Assembly: GCF_003429005.1 (NCBI RefSeq)
Contig: NZ_QVQV01000001.1
Location: 1,803,431-1,867,430 of the forward strand
Length of the DNA stretch: 64,000 nucleotides
Direction: 5' to 3'
Source: Paraburkholderia sp. DHOC27
Lineage (GTDB): Bacteria; Pseudomonadota; Gammaproteobacteria; Burkholderiales; Burkholderiaceae
Shown: in pieces, positions 28,016-36,637 of the stretch
Position numbering within the stretch: position 1 is the stretch's first letter
Layout: every line of letters begins with the position of its first letter
Notes under the pieces: generated by a model
Databases searched by the model: none
What the model was told of the DNA's origin: nothing
What the model saw: the letters and a program-made list of their open reading frames with translations, nothing else
Position numbers and translations under genes: made by a program

Positions 28016-30319
28016 ATGAGTACGGATACCGCAATCAAAACCTACCGCAACCCGGCGGGCGGCTGGGGCTCGGTCAAAGCCGTAGCAGGCATTCTGATCC
28101 AGGAGCATGTGGCGTTGCATGGCAGCGCAATCCTTTCACATCAGAACAAGCCCGACGGCTTCGCCTGCGTCAGTTGTTCATGGGCCAAACCGGCCGACCC
28201 GCATCTGTTCGAATTCTGCGAGAACGGTGCGAAGGCCACGGCGTGGGAAATTACCAGCAAGCATATCGATCCGGAATTTTTTGCTCGACACACGCTGACT
28301 GAACTCGAATCCTGGAGCGGCCTCGAGCTTGAATCATCGGGACGCCTGACTGCGCCGATGCGCTGGGACCCGGTCTCCGACCGCTACGTGCCGACCAGTT
28401 GGGAAGACGCGTTTGCTGGCATTGCGCAGGAATTGCGTGCGCTCGAGCCCGATCAGGCAGTCTTTTACGCGTCCGGTCGGGCGTCGCTCGAGACCTCGTA
28501 CCTCTATCAACTGCTCGCCCGGCTGTACGGGACGAACAATCTGCCGGATAGCTCGAACATGTGCCACGAGAGCACGTCGGTCGCGTTGCCAAAAACGATC
28601 GGTTCGCCGGTCGGCACCGTGACGCTCGAAGATTTCGAGCACACCGACTGCATGTTCTTCTTCGGTCACAACACGGGTACCAACGCACCGAGGATGCTCC
28701 ATCAGTTGCAGGACGCACGCAAACGTGGCGCCCAGATCATTACGTTCAATCCGGTCAGGGAGCGCGGGCTCGTCAGTTTCGCCAATCCTCAGTCGCCGCT
28801 CGAAATGCTGACGCCTAGTGAAACCCGCATCAGCACGCAATATCATCAGGTCAAGATTGGCGGCGACGAGGCAGCGGTGGCGGGCCTTTGCAAGCTGTTG
28901 ATCGAATGGGACGACGCGGCGCAACGCGACGGCACCGCGCGCGTGCTCGATGCCGCCTTCATCGCTGAACATACGGAAGGTTTCGAAGCGTTTGCGGCCG
29001 CGATGCGCGCCATGAGCTGGCGCGAAATCGAGACCCGTTCGCAACTCACGCGTGACGCGCTGACTGCCGCAGCCACCGAGTACGCCAAAGCCAGAGCGGT
29101 GATGGTGTTGTATGGTATGGGCATCACGCAGCATCGCAACGGTGTGCAGAACGTGCAAATGCTGTCGAATCTGCTGCTATTGCGCGGAAATATCGGCAGG
29201 CCCGGCGCGGGCATCTGTCCGATTCGTGGCCACTCGAACGTCCAGGGCCAGCGCACGGTCGGCATTACCGAGAAGCCGGAACTCGCGCCGCTCGACAAAT
29301 TAAAAGCCCTCTACGGGTTCGAGCCGCCGCGCAGTAAAGGCATGAGCACCGTGGAAGCCTGCCAGGGCGTGCTCGATGGCAAGGTAAAAGCGTTCATCGG
29401 ACTAGGCGGCAATTTTCAGGTGGCCATCCCGGACCATCACGTCATGGATGCCGCATGGCGCTCGTTACGGCTGACAGTGCAGATTGCCACGAAACTGAAC
29501 CGCAGCCATCTGTTGCATGGCGAAGTCGCGTACCTGCTGCCGTGCCTCGGGCGCATCGAAGTCGATCAGCAGGCGAGCGGCGCACAGTGGGTGAGCGTGG
29601 AGGACAGCACGGCGTGCGTGCACGGCTCGCATGGTTATGCCGAGCCTGCCAGCGAACTGCTATTGTCGGAGCCGGCCATCGTGGCCGGTATAGCCAAGGC
29701 GCTGCTGCCGCACAATCCCAGCGTGGATTGGGACGGATGGGTTGGCGATTACGCGAAGATTCGCGACGCGATCGAACAGACCTATCCCGAACAATTCGCG
29801 GATTTCAACGAACGCTTCTGCCAACCCGGTGGATTTCACCGGCCGATACCGGCTGCCGAACGCAGGTGGAAAACGCCGAACGGCAAGGCGAATTTCATCG
29901 TGCCCGACACGCTCGACGAAGACGCGGACATGCCCTCGTCCGGGCCCGATGTACTTCGCCTGATGACCACGCGTGGCGATAGTCAGTTCAACACCACGGT
30001 TTACTCACTCGACGACCGCTTTCGTGGCGTGCATGGCACGCGTAACGTTCTGCTGATGCATCGCGACGACATGGCGAGGCGCGAACTCGCCGAGGGCGAC
30101 GAGGTGAGCGTTTCGACGGCTTCCAATGATGACGTGATACGCGAGGTAGACGGCATGCACGTGCATGCCTTCGATATTCCCACCGGGTGCATCATGGGCT
30201 ATTACCCCGAATGCAACCGGCTGATTCCACTATGGCACCACGCGAAGGACAGTCTCGTGCCCGCCTCGAAGTCGATCCCGGTGCGCCTGCGTAAGTCGGC
30301 ATCGGCGGCGACGCAGTGA
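28016..30319 (+). CDS. YdeP/FdhF-like molybdopterin oxidoreductase
   Basis: 767 residues. The N-terminus has Cys51, Cys54 and Cys68 (FACVSCSWAKP and FCENG) in place of a full four-Cys iron-sulfur motif, as in the YdeP group. The molybdopterin domain includes PTSWEDAFAGIAQEL, SNMCHESTSVALP, MFFFGHNTGTNAPR and QHRNGVQNVQML. A C-terminal dinucleotide-binding domain contains RLMTTRGDSQFNTTVY and VRLRKS. No Tat signal is visible, so it is cytoplasmic. E. coli YdeP is linked to acid resistance and is not a proven formate dehydrogenase. The catalase-family gene upstream suggests a stress role. Confidence 0.9.
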   Translation: MSTDTAIKTYRNPAGGWGSVKAVAGILIQEHVALHGSAILSHQNKPDGFACVSCSWAKPADPHLFEFCENGAKATAWEITSKHIDPEFFARHTLTELESWSGLELESSGRLTAPMRWDPVSDRYVPTSWEDAFAGIAQELRALEPDQAVFYASGRASLETSYLYQLLARLYGTNNLPDSSNMCHESTSVALPKTIGSPVGTVTLEDFEHTDCMFFFGHNTGTNAPRMLHQLQDARKRGAQIITFNPVRERGLVSFANPQSPLEMLTPSETRISTQYHQVKIGGDEAAVAGLCKLLIEWDDAAQRDGTARVLDAAFIAEHTEGFEAFAAAMRAMSWREIETRSQLTRDALTAAATEYAKARAVMVLYGMGITQHRNGVQNVQMLSNLLLLRGNIGRPGAGICPIRGHSNVQGQRTVGITEKPELAPLDKLKALYGFEPPRSKGMSTVEACQGVLDGKVKAFIGLGGNFQVAIPDHHVMDAAWRSLRLTVQIATKLNRSHLLHGEVAYLLPCLGRIEVDQQASGAQWVSVEDSTACVHGSHGYAEPASELLLSEPAIVAGIAKALLPHNPSVDWDGWVGDYAKIRDAIEQTYPEQFADFNERFCQPGGFHRPIPAAERRWKTPNGKANFIVPDTLDEDADMPSSGPDVLRLMTTRGDSQFNTTVYSLDDRFRGVHGTRNVLLMHRDDMARRELAEGDEVSVSTASNDDVIREVDGMHVHAFDIPTGCIMGYYPECNRLIPLWHHAKDSLVPASKSIPVRLRKSASAATQ

Positions 30320-30436
30320 TCGCGTTCACGCCGCAGGGCGCGTGTCGGATCGCGATGGGCCGTGCAATCCAATTTTGTGCAGATGTGCTACTGTGTGCGG
30401 TCCCGGAAGATTGATCCCTTCTGGTGTGTGTTTCAT

Positions 30437-30469
30437 AGCCCGCTCCCTGTCGAGTGGGCTATTTTTTTA
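30437..30469 (+). terminator. Rho-independent terminator
   Basis: Arms AGCCCGCTC (30437-30445) and GAGTGGGCT (30452-30460) pair over nine positions with one G-T wobble, around the loop CCTGTC, and are followed by ATTTTTTTA. It lies 118 bp after the YdeP-like stop and only 22 bp before the hydrolase start, so it either ends the upstream unit or attenuates the hydrolase. Confidence 0.75.
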
Positions 30470-30490
30470 GCCGCAGGCGAGACCTCGTTG

Positions 30491-31411
30491 ATGACCCAAG
30501 TCGTTCCTGTCAGGCACCGCGCCCGCATGATCGGACTGTTGTTGATGGCCTTTGCGTGTGCGGCTTCGGCGAAACCGGTCTCGTTGCAAACCTATCTTGC
30601 GACTGAAGGGCCGCCAGCCGACGCCATTTACCCATACGGACCGGCACCCTCGCAGCGGGCTGAATATTTCGCGCCGTCCGGTGAGAGGCAGGGCCCGGCA
30701 CCGGTCGTCATCCTCGTTCACGGTGGGTGCTGGCAAAGTCGATACGGTGGGCTGGCGCAGTTCCGCTCCCTGGCGGCGGCGTTTGCGCGCCAGGGCATCG
30801 CGGCATGGAATATCGAGTACCGGCGGGTGGACGAAGAGGGAGGGGGATTTCCCGGCACCTACAACGACATTGCGAGCGCGATCGACGAATTGTCCCGCAA
30901 CGCAGGCACGCTGAAAATCGATCTGACGCGGGTCGTCGCAGTCGGACATTCGGCTGGGGCGCAACTGGCGTTATGGGCCGCGTCGCGTGGTCGAATACCG
31001 GAAAACAGTCCGTTGTGGGTGAGTCATTCCCTGCGTATCCCCACGGTGGTAAGTCTGGGCGGGCTGCCCGATCTTCGCAACGATGCCGACGTCATCAGGA
31101 AATCATGCGGCATTGACGCCGACCTGCTGACGGGCGCACCGGGCGATAGCCGTCCGGATGTCTTTGCGGATACGTCTCCGATCGACCTGTTACCCGCGGG
31201 GATACGCACCGTGTCAATCAACGGTGACGACGATACGATCGCTCCGCCGCGGCTGGCGCGCCGCTACGCGGACGCTGCCGGGCGCGCGGGAGATTCAGCC
31301 ATCGCTTTGACCGTGCCAGATGCAGGTCATTTCGACGAAGTGATGACGGATTCGCCTGTCTGGCCCGTTCTGTTGTCGACGGTACGCAAGGCCCTTGGCG
31401 AGGCGCAATGA
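30491..31411 (+). CDS. Exported alpha/beta hydrolase (BD-FAE/esterase-like)
   Basis: 306 residues from ATG 30491 (MTQVVPVRHRARMIGLLL), with a signal peptide ending ASA-KP. The oxyanion HGG motif is in VVILVHGGCWQSRYG. The nucleophile elbow is VVAVGHSAGAQLALW (Ser). The acid is in SINGDDDTIAPP and the His in VPDAGHFDEV. This is the steryl-esterase/kynurenine-formamidase-like group, hydrolysing esters or amides outside the cytoplasm. A terminator hairpin precedes it by 22 bp, and the Shine-Dalgarno is weak. Confidence 0.85.
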   Translation: MTQVVPVRHRARMIGLLLMAFACAASAKPVSLQTYLATEGPPADAIYPYGPAPSQRAEYFAPSGERQGPAPVVILVHGGCWQSRYGGLAQFRSLAAAFARQGIAAWNIEYRRVDEEGGGFPGTYNDIASAIDELSRNAGTLKIDLTRVVAVGHSAGAQLALWAASRGRIPENSPLWVSHSLRIPTVVSLGGLPDLRNDADVIRKSCGIDADLLTGAPGDSRPDVFADTSPIDLLPAGIRTVSINGDDDTIAPPRLARRYADAAGRAGDSAIALTVPDAGHFDEVMTDSPVWPVLLSTVRKALGEAQ

Positions 31412-31421
31412 GCGTGGTCGG

Positions 31422-31480
31422 CACATTACGCCGCGCCGCGCATCCACCGCACTGAAAGCAACGTAATGTGTGATGCGCGG
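31422..31480. other. Interlocked pair of perfect inverted repeats (ABA'B')
   Basis: CACATTACG (31422-31430) pairs with CGTAATGTG (31462-31470), and CCGCGCATC (31436-31444) pairs with GATGCGCGG (31472-31480). Both pairs are perfect over nine bases and are interleaved, the layout of an RNA pseudoknot or of two mutually exclusive hairpins. It lies between the hydrolase stop and the RsbQ-like gene. Confidence 0.6.
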
Positions 31481-31620
31481 TTGAAACGCATTTCCAGCAA
31501 CAAAGAAACGGTACGGTCTCCAGAATCGTGTACCGTATGGACAGATCCGATACGCGCGGGTGCGCGGGTGCGCCGGATGGCGGTCAGTCCTTCTCCTCAA
31601 TCTCGCGCTTCAGGAACACC

Positions 31621-32424
31621 ATGAGCGTCCAGTACCGCAACAACGTGCAGGTCTCGGGCGAGGGCCCGGTGACGATGCTGTTCGCCCACGGGTTCGGCTG
31701 CGACCTGCATATGTGGCGGCAATTCGCGCCCAGCTTTGCCAACCGCTATAAAACCGTTCTGTTCGATCTGGTGGGCGGCGGACAGTCGGACCTGGCTGCT
31801 TACGACGCGGTCAAATACAGCACGCTCGCCGGTTACGCGGACGATGTGGTCGAGATCATCGAGGAGTTTGCCGATGGCCCGGTGGTCTACGTCGGCCACT
31901 CGGTCAGCGCGATGATCGGCATGCTGGCCGCCATCAAACGTCCGGACCTGTTCACCGCCAACGTGATGATCGGACCGTCTCCCTCCTTTATCGACGACGG
32001 CGACTATGTCGGCGGCTTCAGCCGTGCCGACATCGAAGAACTCCTCGAAGCGCTGGAGAGCAACTATCTGGGCTGGTCCAGCACCATGGCCCCCGCCATC
32101 ATGGGCTCGCCCGAGCAGCCGGAGCTGGCGGACGAACTGACCAACAGCTTCTGCCGTACCGATCCGGAGATTGCCCGGCATTTTGCCCGCGTCACGTTTC
32201 TCGCCGACCATCGCGCGGACCTCGCGCACGTCACGACGCCCACCTTGATCGTCCAGTCGAGCGACGATCTGCTTGCGCCGCTCGCCGTGGGCGAGTACAT
32301 GCGTCGGGCAATCCCGGGCAGCACCGTGAGCATCGTCGAGAACGTGGGTCACTGTCCTCATATAAGCGCGCCCGGTCCAAGCAAAGATGCCACCGAAGCG
32401 TTTCTGGAAACGCTGGTGCGGTGA
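31621..32424 (+). CDS. rsbQ: RsbQ-like alpha/beta hydrolase (D14/KAI2 family)
   Basis: 267 residues from ATG 31621. The sequence follows RsbQ closely: MLFAHGFGCDLHMWR, the nucleophile elbow YVGHSVSAMIGMLA (Ser), FIDDGDYVGGF, LESNYLGWSSTMAP, NSFCRTDPEIARHFA, the acid in QSSDDLLAP and the catalytic His in NVGHCPHIS. In Bacillus, RsbQ is needed by the PAS-phosphatase RsbP for energy-stress signalling; plant relatives bind strigolactone or karrikin. The stop codon overlaps the start of a PAS hybrid kinase (TGATG at 32422-32426), so the pair is translationally coupled. It probably makes or senses a small molecule for that PAS domain. Confidence 0.9.
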   Translation: MSVQYRNNVQVSGEGPVTMLFAHGFGCDLHMWRQFAPSFANRYKTVLFDLVGGGQSDLAAYDAVKYSTLAGYADDVVEIIEEFADGPVVYVGHSVSAMIGMLAAIKRPDLFTANVMIGPSPSFIDDGDYVGGFSRADIEELLEALESNYLGWSSTMAPAIMGSPEQPELADELTNSFCRTDPEIARHFARVTFLADHRADLAHVTTPTLIVQSSDDLLAPLAVGEYMRRAIPGSTVSIVENVGHCPHISAPGPSKDATEAFLETLVR

Positions 32425-33986
32425 TGGATAGCCCACGGTCGAGCCTGAAGGCTGTCAGCGATGCCTATGCTCACGCAGCCTGCGGACTGCTGACGACGAC
32501 GACCGACGGCACCATCGTCCGGGTGAACGCAACGTTTTGCCGATGGGCCGGCTACACGCCCGATGAACTGCTGCATCAGCGCCGGGTCCAGGACCTGCTG
32601 ACGGTGGGCGGCAAGGTGTTCCACCAGACGCACTGGGCGCCGCTGCTCGCCATTCAGCGCTCGGTAGCCGAAGTCAAACTCGATGTACGCCACCGGGACG
32701 GCCGCAAGGTCCCCATGTTGATCAACGCGGCCCGCTACCGGCACGAGGGCGTGGATTACGATGATTTCGCCTTTATCGTCGTCAATGACCGTCACAAGTA
32801 CGAAGAGGAACTGGTGCTGGCGCGCAAGCGGGCCGAACAGGCGCTTGCCGCGCAGAAACTGGCCGAGGAAGCGCTGCGTCTCGCGGATCGCCGAAAAGAC
32901 GAGTTTCTGGCCACGCTGGCCCACGAAATCCGCAACCCGCTCGCGCCCCTGCGCACCGTGATCGAGGTGTTCCGGCGCAAGCAGTTCACCGATCCTCAGG
33001 TGGTCTGGTCGCGTGATGTGCTCGAAAGACAGATTGGCCAGATTGCGCGGCTCGTCGACGATCTGCTGGAAGTGTCGCGGATCGCCGAAGGAAAACTGGA
33101 GATTCGCGCGCGGGCGGTGGATCTCGCTTCCGTCATTCGCCAGGCGGTCGAGACATCGCGGGCAGTGATCGACGCGTCGTCGCACACGCTCGAGATCAGC
33201 CTGCCCGATGCGCCGCTCGTGCTGACCGCCGATCCAACGCGGCTTTCGCAGGTCGTGCAGAACCTCTTGAACAACGCCGCGAAATACACGCCCGCCGGCG
33301 GCTCGATCTGGCTGGATGTGAAAAGGGAAGACGGCGACGCGGTTATCCGGGTACGCGACACCGGCATTGGCATTGCGGCCGAGCATCTGCCGTCCATATT
33401 CGAGATTTTTTCCCAGCTTTCACCGGGTCTGCCGCGCTCCCAAGGCGGCCTCGGTATCGGTCTTTCCCTCGTGAAGGCGCTCGTGGAACGGCACGGCGGC
33501 ACGGTCACGGTGCATAGTGCGGGCACCGGCAAAGGCAGCGAATTCACCGTCCGTCTTCCTGTGGAAGGCCCCCTGAGCGCGGACGATGACGCGTCGATCC
33601 GCCAAGTCGACGCGCCGCACCGCGACCTGCGCATTCTCATCATCGACGATGACGAGGACACGGCGGCGAGTCTCGCCATGCTCCTGGAACTGGACGGGCA
33701 CAGCACGAAAACTGCCTCGGACGGTGTGACGGGTCTTGCCTTGCTGGACGAGTTCGAGCCGGACACGGTGATTCTCGATATCGGGCTCCCCGGACTCGAC
33801 GGCTATGAGGTGGCGGCGCGTATCCGCGCACGCGCGAGCCGTTCCCGCGTCACCCTGATCGCCTTGACGGGATGGGCGCAGCAGCGGGACAAGGAAAGCG
33901 CCTTGCTCGCCGGCTTCGATTTCCACCTGACCAAGCCGCTCGATTACGAGCAGCTCATGGGCATTCTGGCGCGCCCTGCGCCGTGA
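32424..33986 (+). CDS. PAS hybrid sensor histidine kinase paired with RsbQ
   Basis: 520 residues from ATG 32424. A PAS domain occupies residues 10-125 (CGLLTTTTDGTIVRVN, FCRWAGYTPDELL, FHQTHWAPLL). A short coiled coil follows, then HisKA (H-box TLAHEIRNPLAP), HATPase_c (NLLNNAAKY, RDTGIGI, GGLGIGLSLVK) and a receiver domain (LIIDDDED, Asp in VILDIGLPGLDG). There are no membrane segments. The gene is coupled to the RsbQ-like hydrolase, replacing the PAS-phosphatase RsbP of Bacillus with a kinase output. A receiver-only gene lies 195 bp downstream and may be a phosphotransfer partner. Confidence 0.93.
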   Translation: MDSPRSSLKAVSDAYAHAACGLLTTTTDGTIVRVNATFCRWAGYTPDELLHQRRVQDLLTVGGKVFHQTHWAPLLAIQRSVAEVKLDVRHRDGRKVPMLINAARYRHEGVDYDDFAFIVVNDRHKYEEELVLARKRAEQALAAQKLAEEALRLADRRKDEFLATLAHEIRNPLAPLRTVIEVFRRKQFTDPQVVWSRDVLERQIGQIARLVDDLLEVSRIAEGKLEIRARAVDLASVIRQAVETSRAVIDASSHTLEISLPDAPLVLTADPTRLSQVVQNLLNNAAKYTPAGGSIWLDVKREDGDAVIRVRDTGIGIAAEHLPSIFEIFSQLSPGLPRSQGGLGIGLSLVKALVERHGGTVTVHSAGTGKGSEFTVRLPVEGPLSADDDASIRQVDAPHRDLRILIIDDDEDTAASLAMLLELDGHSTKTASDGVTGLALLDEFEPDTVILDIGLPGLDGYEVAARIRARASRSRVTLIALTGWAQQRDKESALLAGFDFHLTKPLDYEQLMGILARPAP

Positions 33987-34181
33987 CGGAACTGACTGAA
34001 ACGATAGGCTTTGCCGGAGTTTTGGCGGAGTTTTGCAGGTTGTACGGCGCGGTGATTGGGCATGGCGCGAAGCTGAGGCCCGAGAATTGCTCGTACCAGA
34101 CCTGAGAGTCAGCAGGGCATCACGCGGTTCGATACGCCATACGATCCGGGATGTCCAGATAAACGGACCTCAGGGAGCCCT

Positions 34182-34613
34182 ATGCAGCGTCTACATACCC
34201 GTTCGACCGTCCAGAAGTGGACGGCGCGCAGCCTGAACGTGCGCGGCCACCAGCTCCGTGTGCTCGTGGTCGACGACACCACGACCGCCGCGGATGCACT
34301 GGCCGCCTATCTTTCGATTGAAGACGTAGGCTGTCGCGTCGCCTATGGCGGTCACGAGGCGATCAACACGGCAATTTCGTGGGATCCACACGTCATTCTG
34401 ATGGATATCTCCATGCCGGAATGCAACGGTTTTGACGCGTCGCTGGCAGTGCGGCGTAATCCGCGTACCGCACACATCGCGATCGTCGCGCACACCTCGC
34501 TCGACGAGGCGGAGGTGCGCCGCCATCTTTCGGATGCGGAGTTCGACGGCTATTACCAGAAGGGGCAATCGCTGGATCGGCTCCTCGACCTGATCAAGAC
34601 GTTCGTGCATTGA
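34182..34613 (+). CDS. Receiver-only response regulator
   Basis: 143 residues; AGGGAG lies before the ATG. After about 20 basic residues (TVQKWTARSLNVRGHQ) there is one receiver domain: VLVVDDTT with the acidic pair, phospho-acceptor Asp in VILMDISMPECNG, Thr in VAHTS, and conserved Lys in YYQKGQSLD. There is no output domain, so it would act by protein contact or as a phosphate shuttle. It lies between two hybrid kinase genes on the same strand. Confidence 0.9.
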   Translation: MQRLHTRSTVQKWTARSLNVRGHQLRVLVVDDTTTAADALAAYLSIEDVGCRVAYGGHEAINTAISWDPHVILMDISMPECNGFDASLAVRRNPRTAHIAIVAHTSLDEAEVRRHLSDAEFDGYYQKGQSLDRLLDLIKTFVH

Positions 34614-34626
34614 CGCAAGAAATAAA

Positions 34627-34640
34627 GCTACATTTGTAGG
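34627..34640. promoter_or_regulatory. CTACAT-type palindromic site upstream of the membrane kinase
   Basis: GCTACATTTGTAGG matches 12 of 14 positions of the perfect palindrome GCTACATATGTAGC found upstream of the convergent regulator gene (37391-37404). It lies 140 bp before the kinase start. It is a candidate operator for that regulator. Confidence 0.45.
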
Positions 34641-34780
34641 GGGGCCGCGGACACACCAACGGTGCTAATCTGAATAGCTGGGCAGTATGAGAGGCACGCA
34701 GCACAGTGATCGAACTCCGGCGGCGCCCATGACATGGGGCGCCATCGGCTTCTCTGAAGAGGCACCTGAAGAGGCACGGG

Positions 34781-36637
34781 ATGAGTCTGTCGGGCTTCAT
34801 CGTGCGGAAGTTTCGTTCGGCGGCGCTGGAGCGGGCGTTTCGAGTCGATTACGCGCAACGTTACGCAGGACAGCGCCGGATAGCGGGCGCGGTCAGCCTG
34901 TTGCTGTGGGTGTTCTTTACACGCCGCGACTGGTGGCTGCTCACTCAGGTCGCGCCGGACATTCTGCCGCGCGTGGTCCTGCTGCGTGGTGCCGGGATCG
35001 TCGGCATGGCCGTCCCCGTCTTTTTGCTGTGGGGAGTACGTGCCTTCAATGAGCGTTGGGTGGTCGGCCTGCTCGGCGTGTGGCTCGTCAGCAGTTGGGC
35101 CACCTTGCTCACGTTGATGGAGCTGTATCCTGCGCCGCTCGCCTTTCGTGAAATATTCCCCGAATTCCTGCTGGTCCTCTTTACGATCTTCACCTTGCTT
35201 CGGCTGCGCGCCATTACGGCGGCATGGCTGGTCGGCCTGTGTGCCGTGAGTTTCCACCTCACGCTTTTTCTGTGGCCACGCGATGGCGCGCAGCACATCG
35301 GTGCGGGCTGGGCGTCACGGGGCTCGGTGTTGTCCATCATGTACGTGGCGGGCGTGATCTTCTGTGTCCAGTTCGAACTTGCGGCCCGGCGCGAGTTCAT
35401 GTTCCGCCGCACGCTGCGAGCGGCCAGGATTCGCGCGGAGCGGGCCTCGCGTTTGATTGCCAGACAGAATGAGCGAATGAAAGAAGTGCTGGCGGAAAAG
35501 GAACGCTTCTTCTCAGCGGCGTATCACGACATCCAGCAGCCCCTCGCGGCGATCAATCTTTTCATTCGAAGCGCGCGCTCCCGGCTTGCAGACGGAACCG
35601 ATGCCGTGCAGGACCTTGCCGTGGTCGAACAAACTGCGCTCGATACGCTGGCCATGTTCAAGGGAGTGCAGGAATACAGCGAGCTGGGCGCCTATGCGCC
35701 GAGTCTCTCCTCGGTGGCCATTCAGGACATCGTCCGCGAGATTGTCGACCAGTACCATGACGCCGCAAGGGCGCGCGGATTGCGTCTGGTTGTCAGCGCG
35801 CGTGAACGTCCCCCTCCGCACATCGAGACAGACCGTTCCTTGCTCAAACGAGCGCTGTCCAATCTCGTCTCGAACGCGCTTAAAAATACGCTGGCGGGCG
35901 GCGTGGTAGTCGGATGGGTCGATCTCGGCCAGGAGCTTCGCATCGACGTGTGGGACACCGGCGTGGGCATCGCGTCCTCCCATCGGGAAGCCATCTTTAC
36001 GGAGTACTATCAGATCAACAATCCGGCACGTGACCGCTCGAAAGGGTTGGGACTCGGTTTGTCGATCGTCCAGCGCATCATCGGCATTCTGCCTAAGCAC
36101 CGCATGCGCTTCGCTTCGGTGGAAGGGCGTGGCTCGCGGTTCTGCCTGTATGTTCCGGTGTCGGGTATGACACCGATCCTCGTCAGCGAGCAGCACGATG
36201 AACCCGTTCGTCAGTCCGCGCTCGAGGGCAGCTACATTCTGTTGTGCGACGACGATCCGATCATCCTGGAAGGGCTGCGGCGACTCTTCGTGAGCGCGGG
36301 CGCGCTGGTCGACACAGCCGCTTCGCTGAGCGATATCGAGGGCGTGCTCACGCCCGAAGGAAGAGTGCCCGACCTGATCGTGATGGACATACGCCTAGGC
36401 GACGGGCCCAACGGCGTGCAGGTCGCGGCCCAGGTTCGCCAGCATTACGCGTGGGCGGGCGCCTTACCCGTGGCATTCATCACCGGCGAGCTATTTTCTC
36501 CGCGCTTGATACAGGACTTTGCCGCGCCCTTCGTGCTGTTGCGCAAGTCGTCCGCACCGGAGCGCACATTGGCCGACGTCAGTCACTTTCTTTCGCGGGA
36601 GCGCCGGAAAGCGTCCGATCTTGCGCCGGCTCCGTGA
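34781..36637 (+). CDS. Membrane hybrid sensor histidine kinase
   Basis: 618 residues. Six or so membrane helices fill residues 35-210 (AGAVSLLLWVFF, GIVGMAVPVFLLWG, FLLVLFTIFTLL, SIMYVAGVIFCVQFEL) with little periplasmic sequence. A HisKA domain follows with the unusual H-box AAYHDIQQPLAAI, then HATPase_c (NLVSNALKNT, WDTGVGI, GLGLGLSIV) and a C-terminal receiver (ILLCDDDP, Asp in LIVMDIRLGDG). The membrane-embedded sensor suggests a hydrophobic or membrane-state signal. Its 3' end overlaps the convergent NarL-type regulator by 59 bp; the two are likely partners. Confidence 0.93.
   Translation: MSLSGFIVRKFRSAALERAFRVDYAQRYAGQRRIAGAVSLLLWVFFTRRDWWLLTQVAPDILPRVVLLRGAGIVGMAVPVFLLWGVRAFNERWVVGLLGVWLVSSWATLLTLMELYPAPLAFREIFPEFLLVLFTIFTLLRLRAITAAWLVGLCAVSFHLTLFLWPRDGAQHIGAGWASRGSVLSIMYVAGVIFCVQFELAARREFMFRRTLRAARIRAERASRLIARQNERMKEVLAEKERFFSAAYHDIQQPLAAINLFIRSARSRLADGTDAVQDLAVVEQTALDTLAMFKGVQEYSELGAYAPSLSSVAIQDIVREIVDQYHDAARARGLRLVVSARERPPPHIETDRSLLKRALSNLVSNALKNTLAGGVVVGWVDLGQELRIDVWDTGVGIASSHREAIFTEYYQINNPARDRSKGLGLGLSIVQRIIGILPKHRMRFASVEGRGSRFCLYVPVSGMTPILVSEQHDEPVRQSALEGSYILLCDDDPIILEGLRRLFVSAGALVDTAASLSDIEGVLTPEGRVPDLIVMDIRLGDGPNGVQVAAQVRQHYAWAGALPVAFITGELFSPRLIQDFAAPFVLLRKSSAPERTLADVSHFLSRERRKASDLAPAP

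Noticed and set aside
26857..28038. 393-codon minus-strand frame
   Set aside because: Fully antisense to the catalase-family gene, which has clear family motifs; composition typical of a shadow.
30491..32424. Treating the two adjacent alpha/beta hydrolases as a duplication
   Set aside because: One is exported with a GHSAG elbow and an HGG motif, the other is a cytoplasmic RsbQ with GHSVS; different subfamilies.
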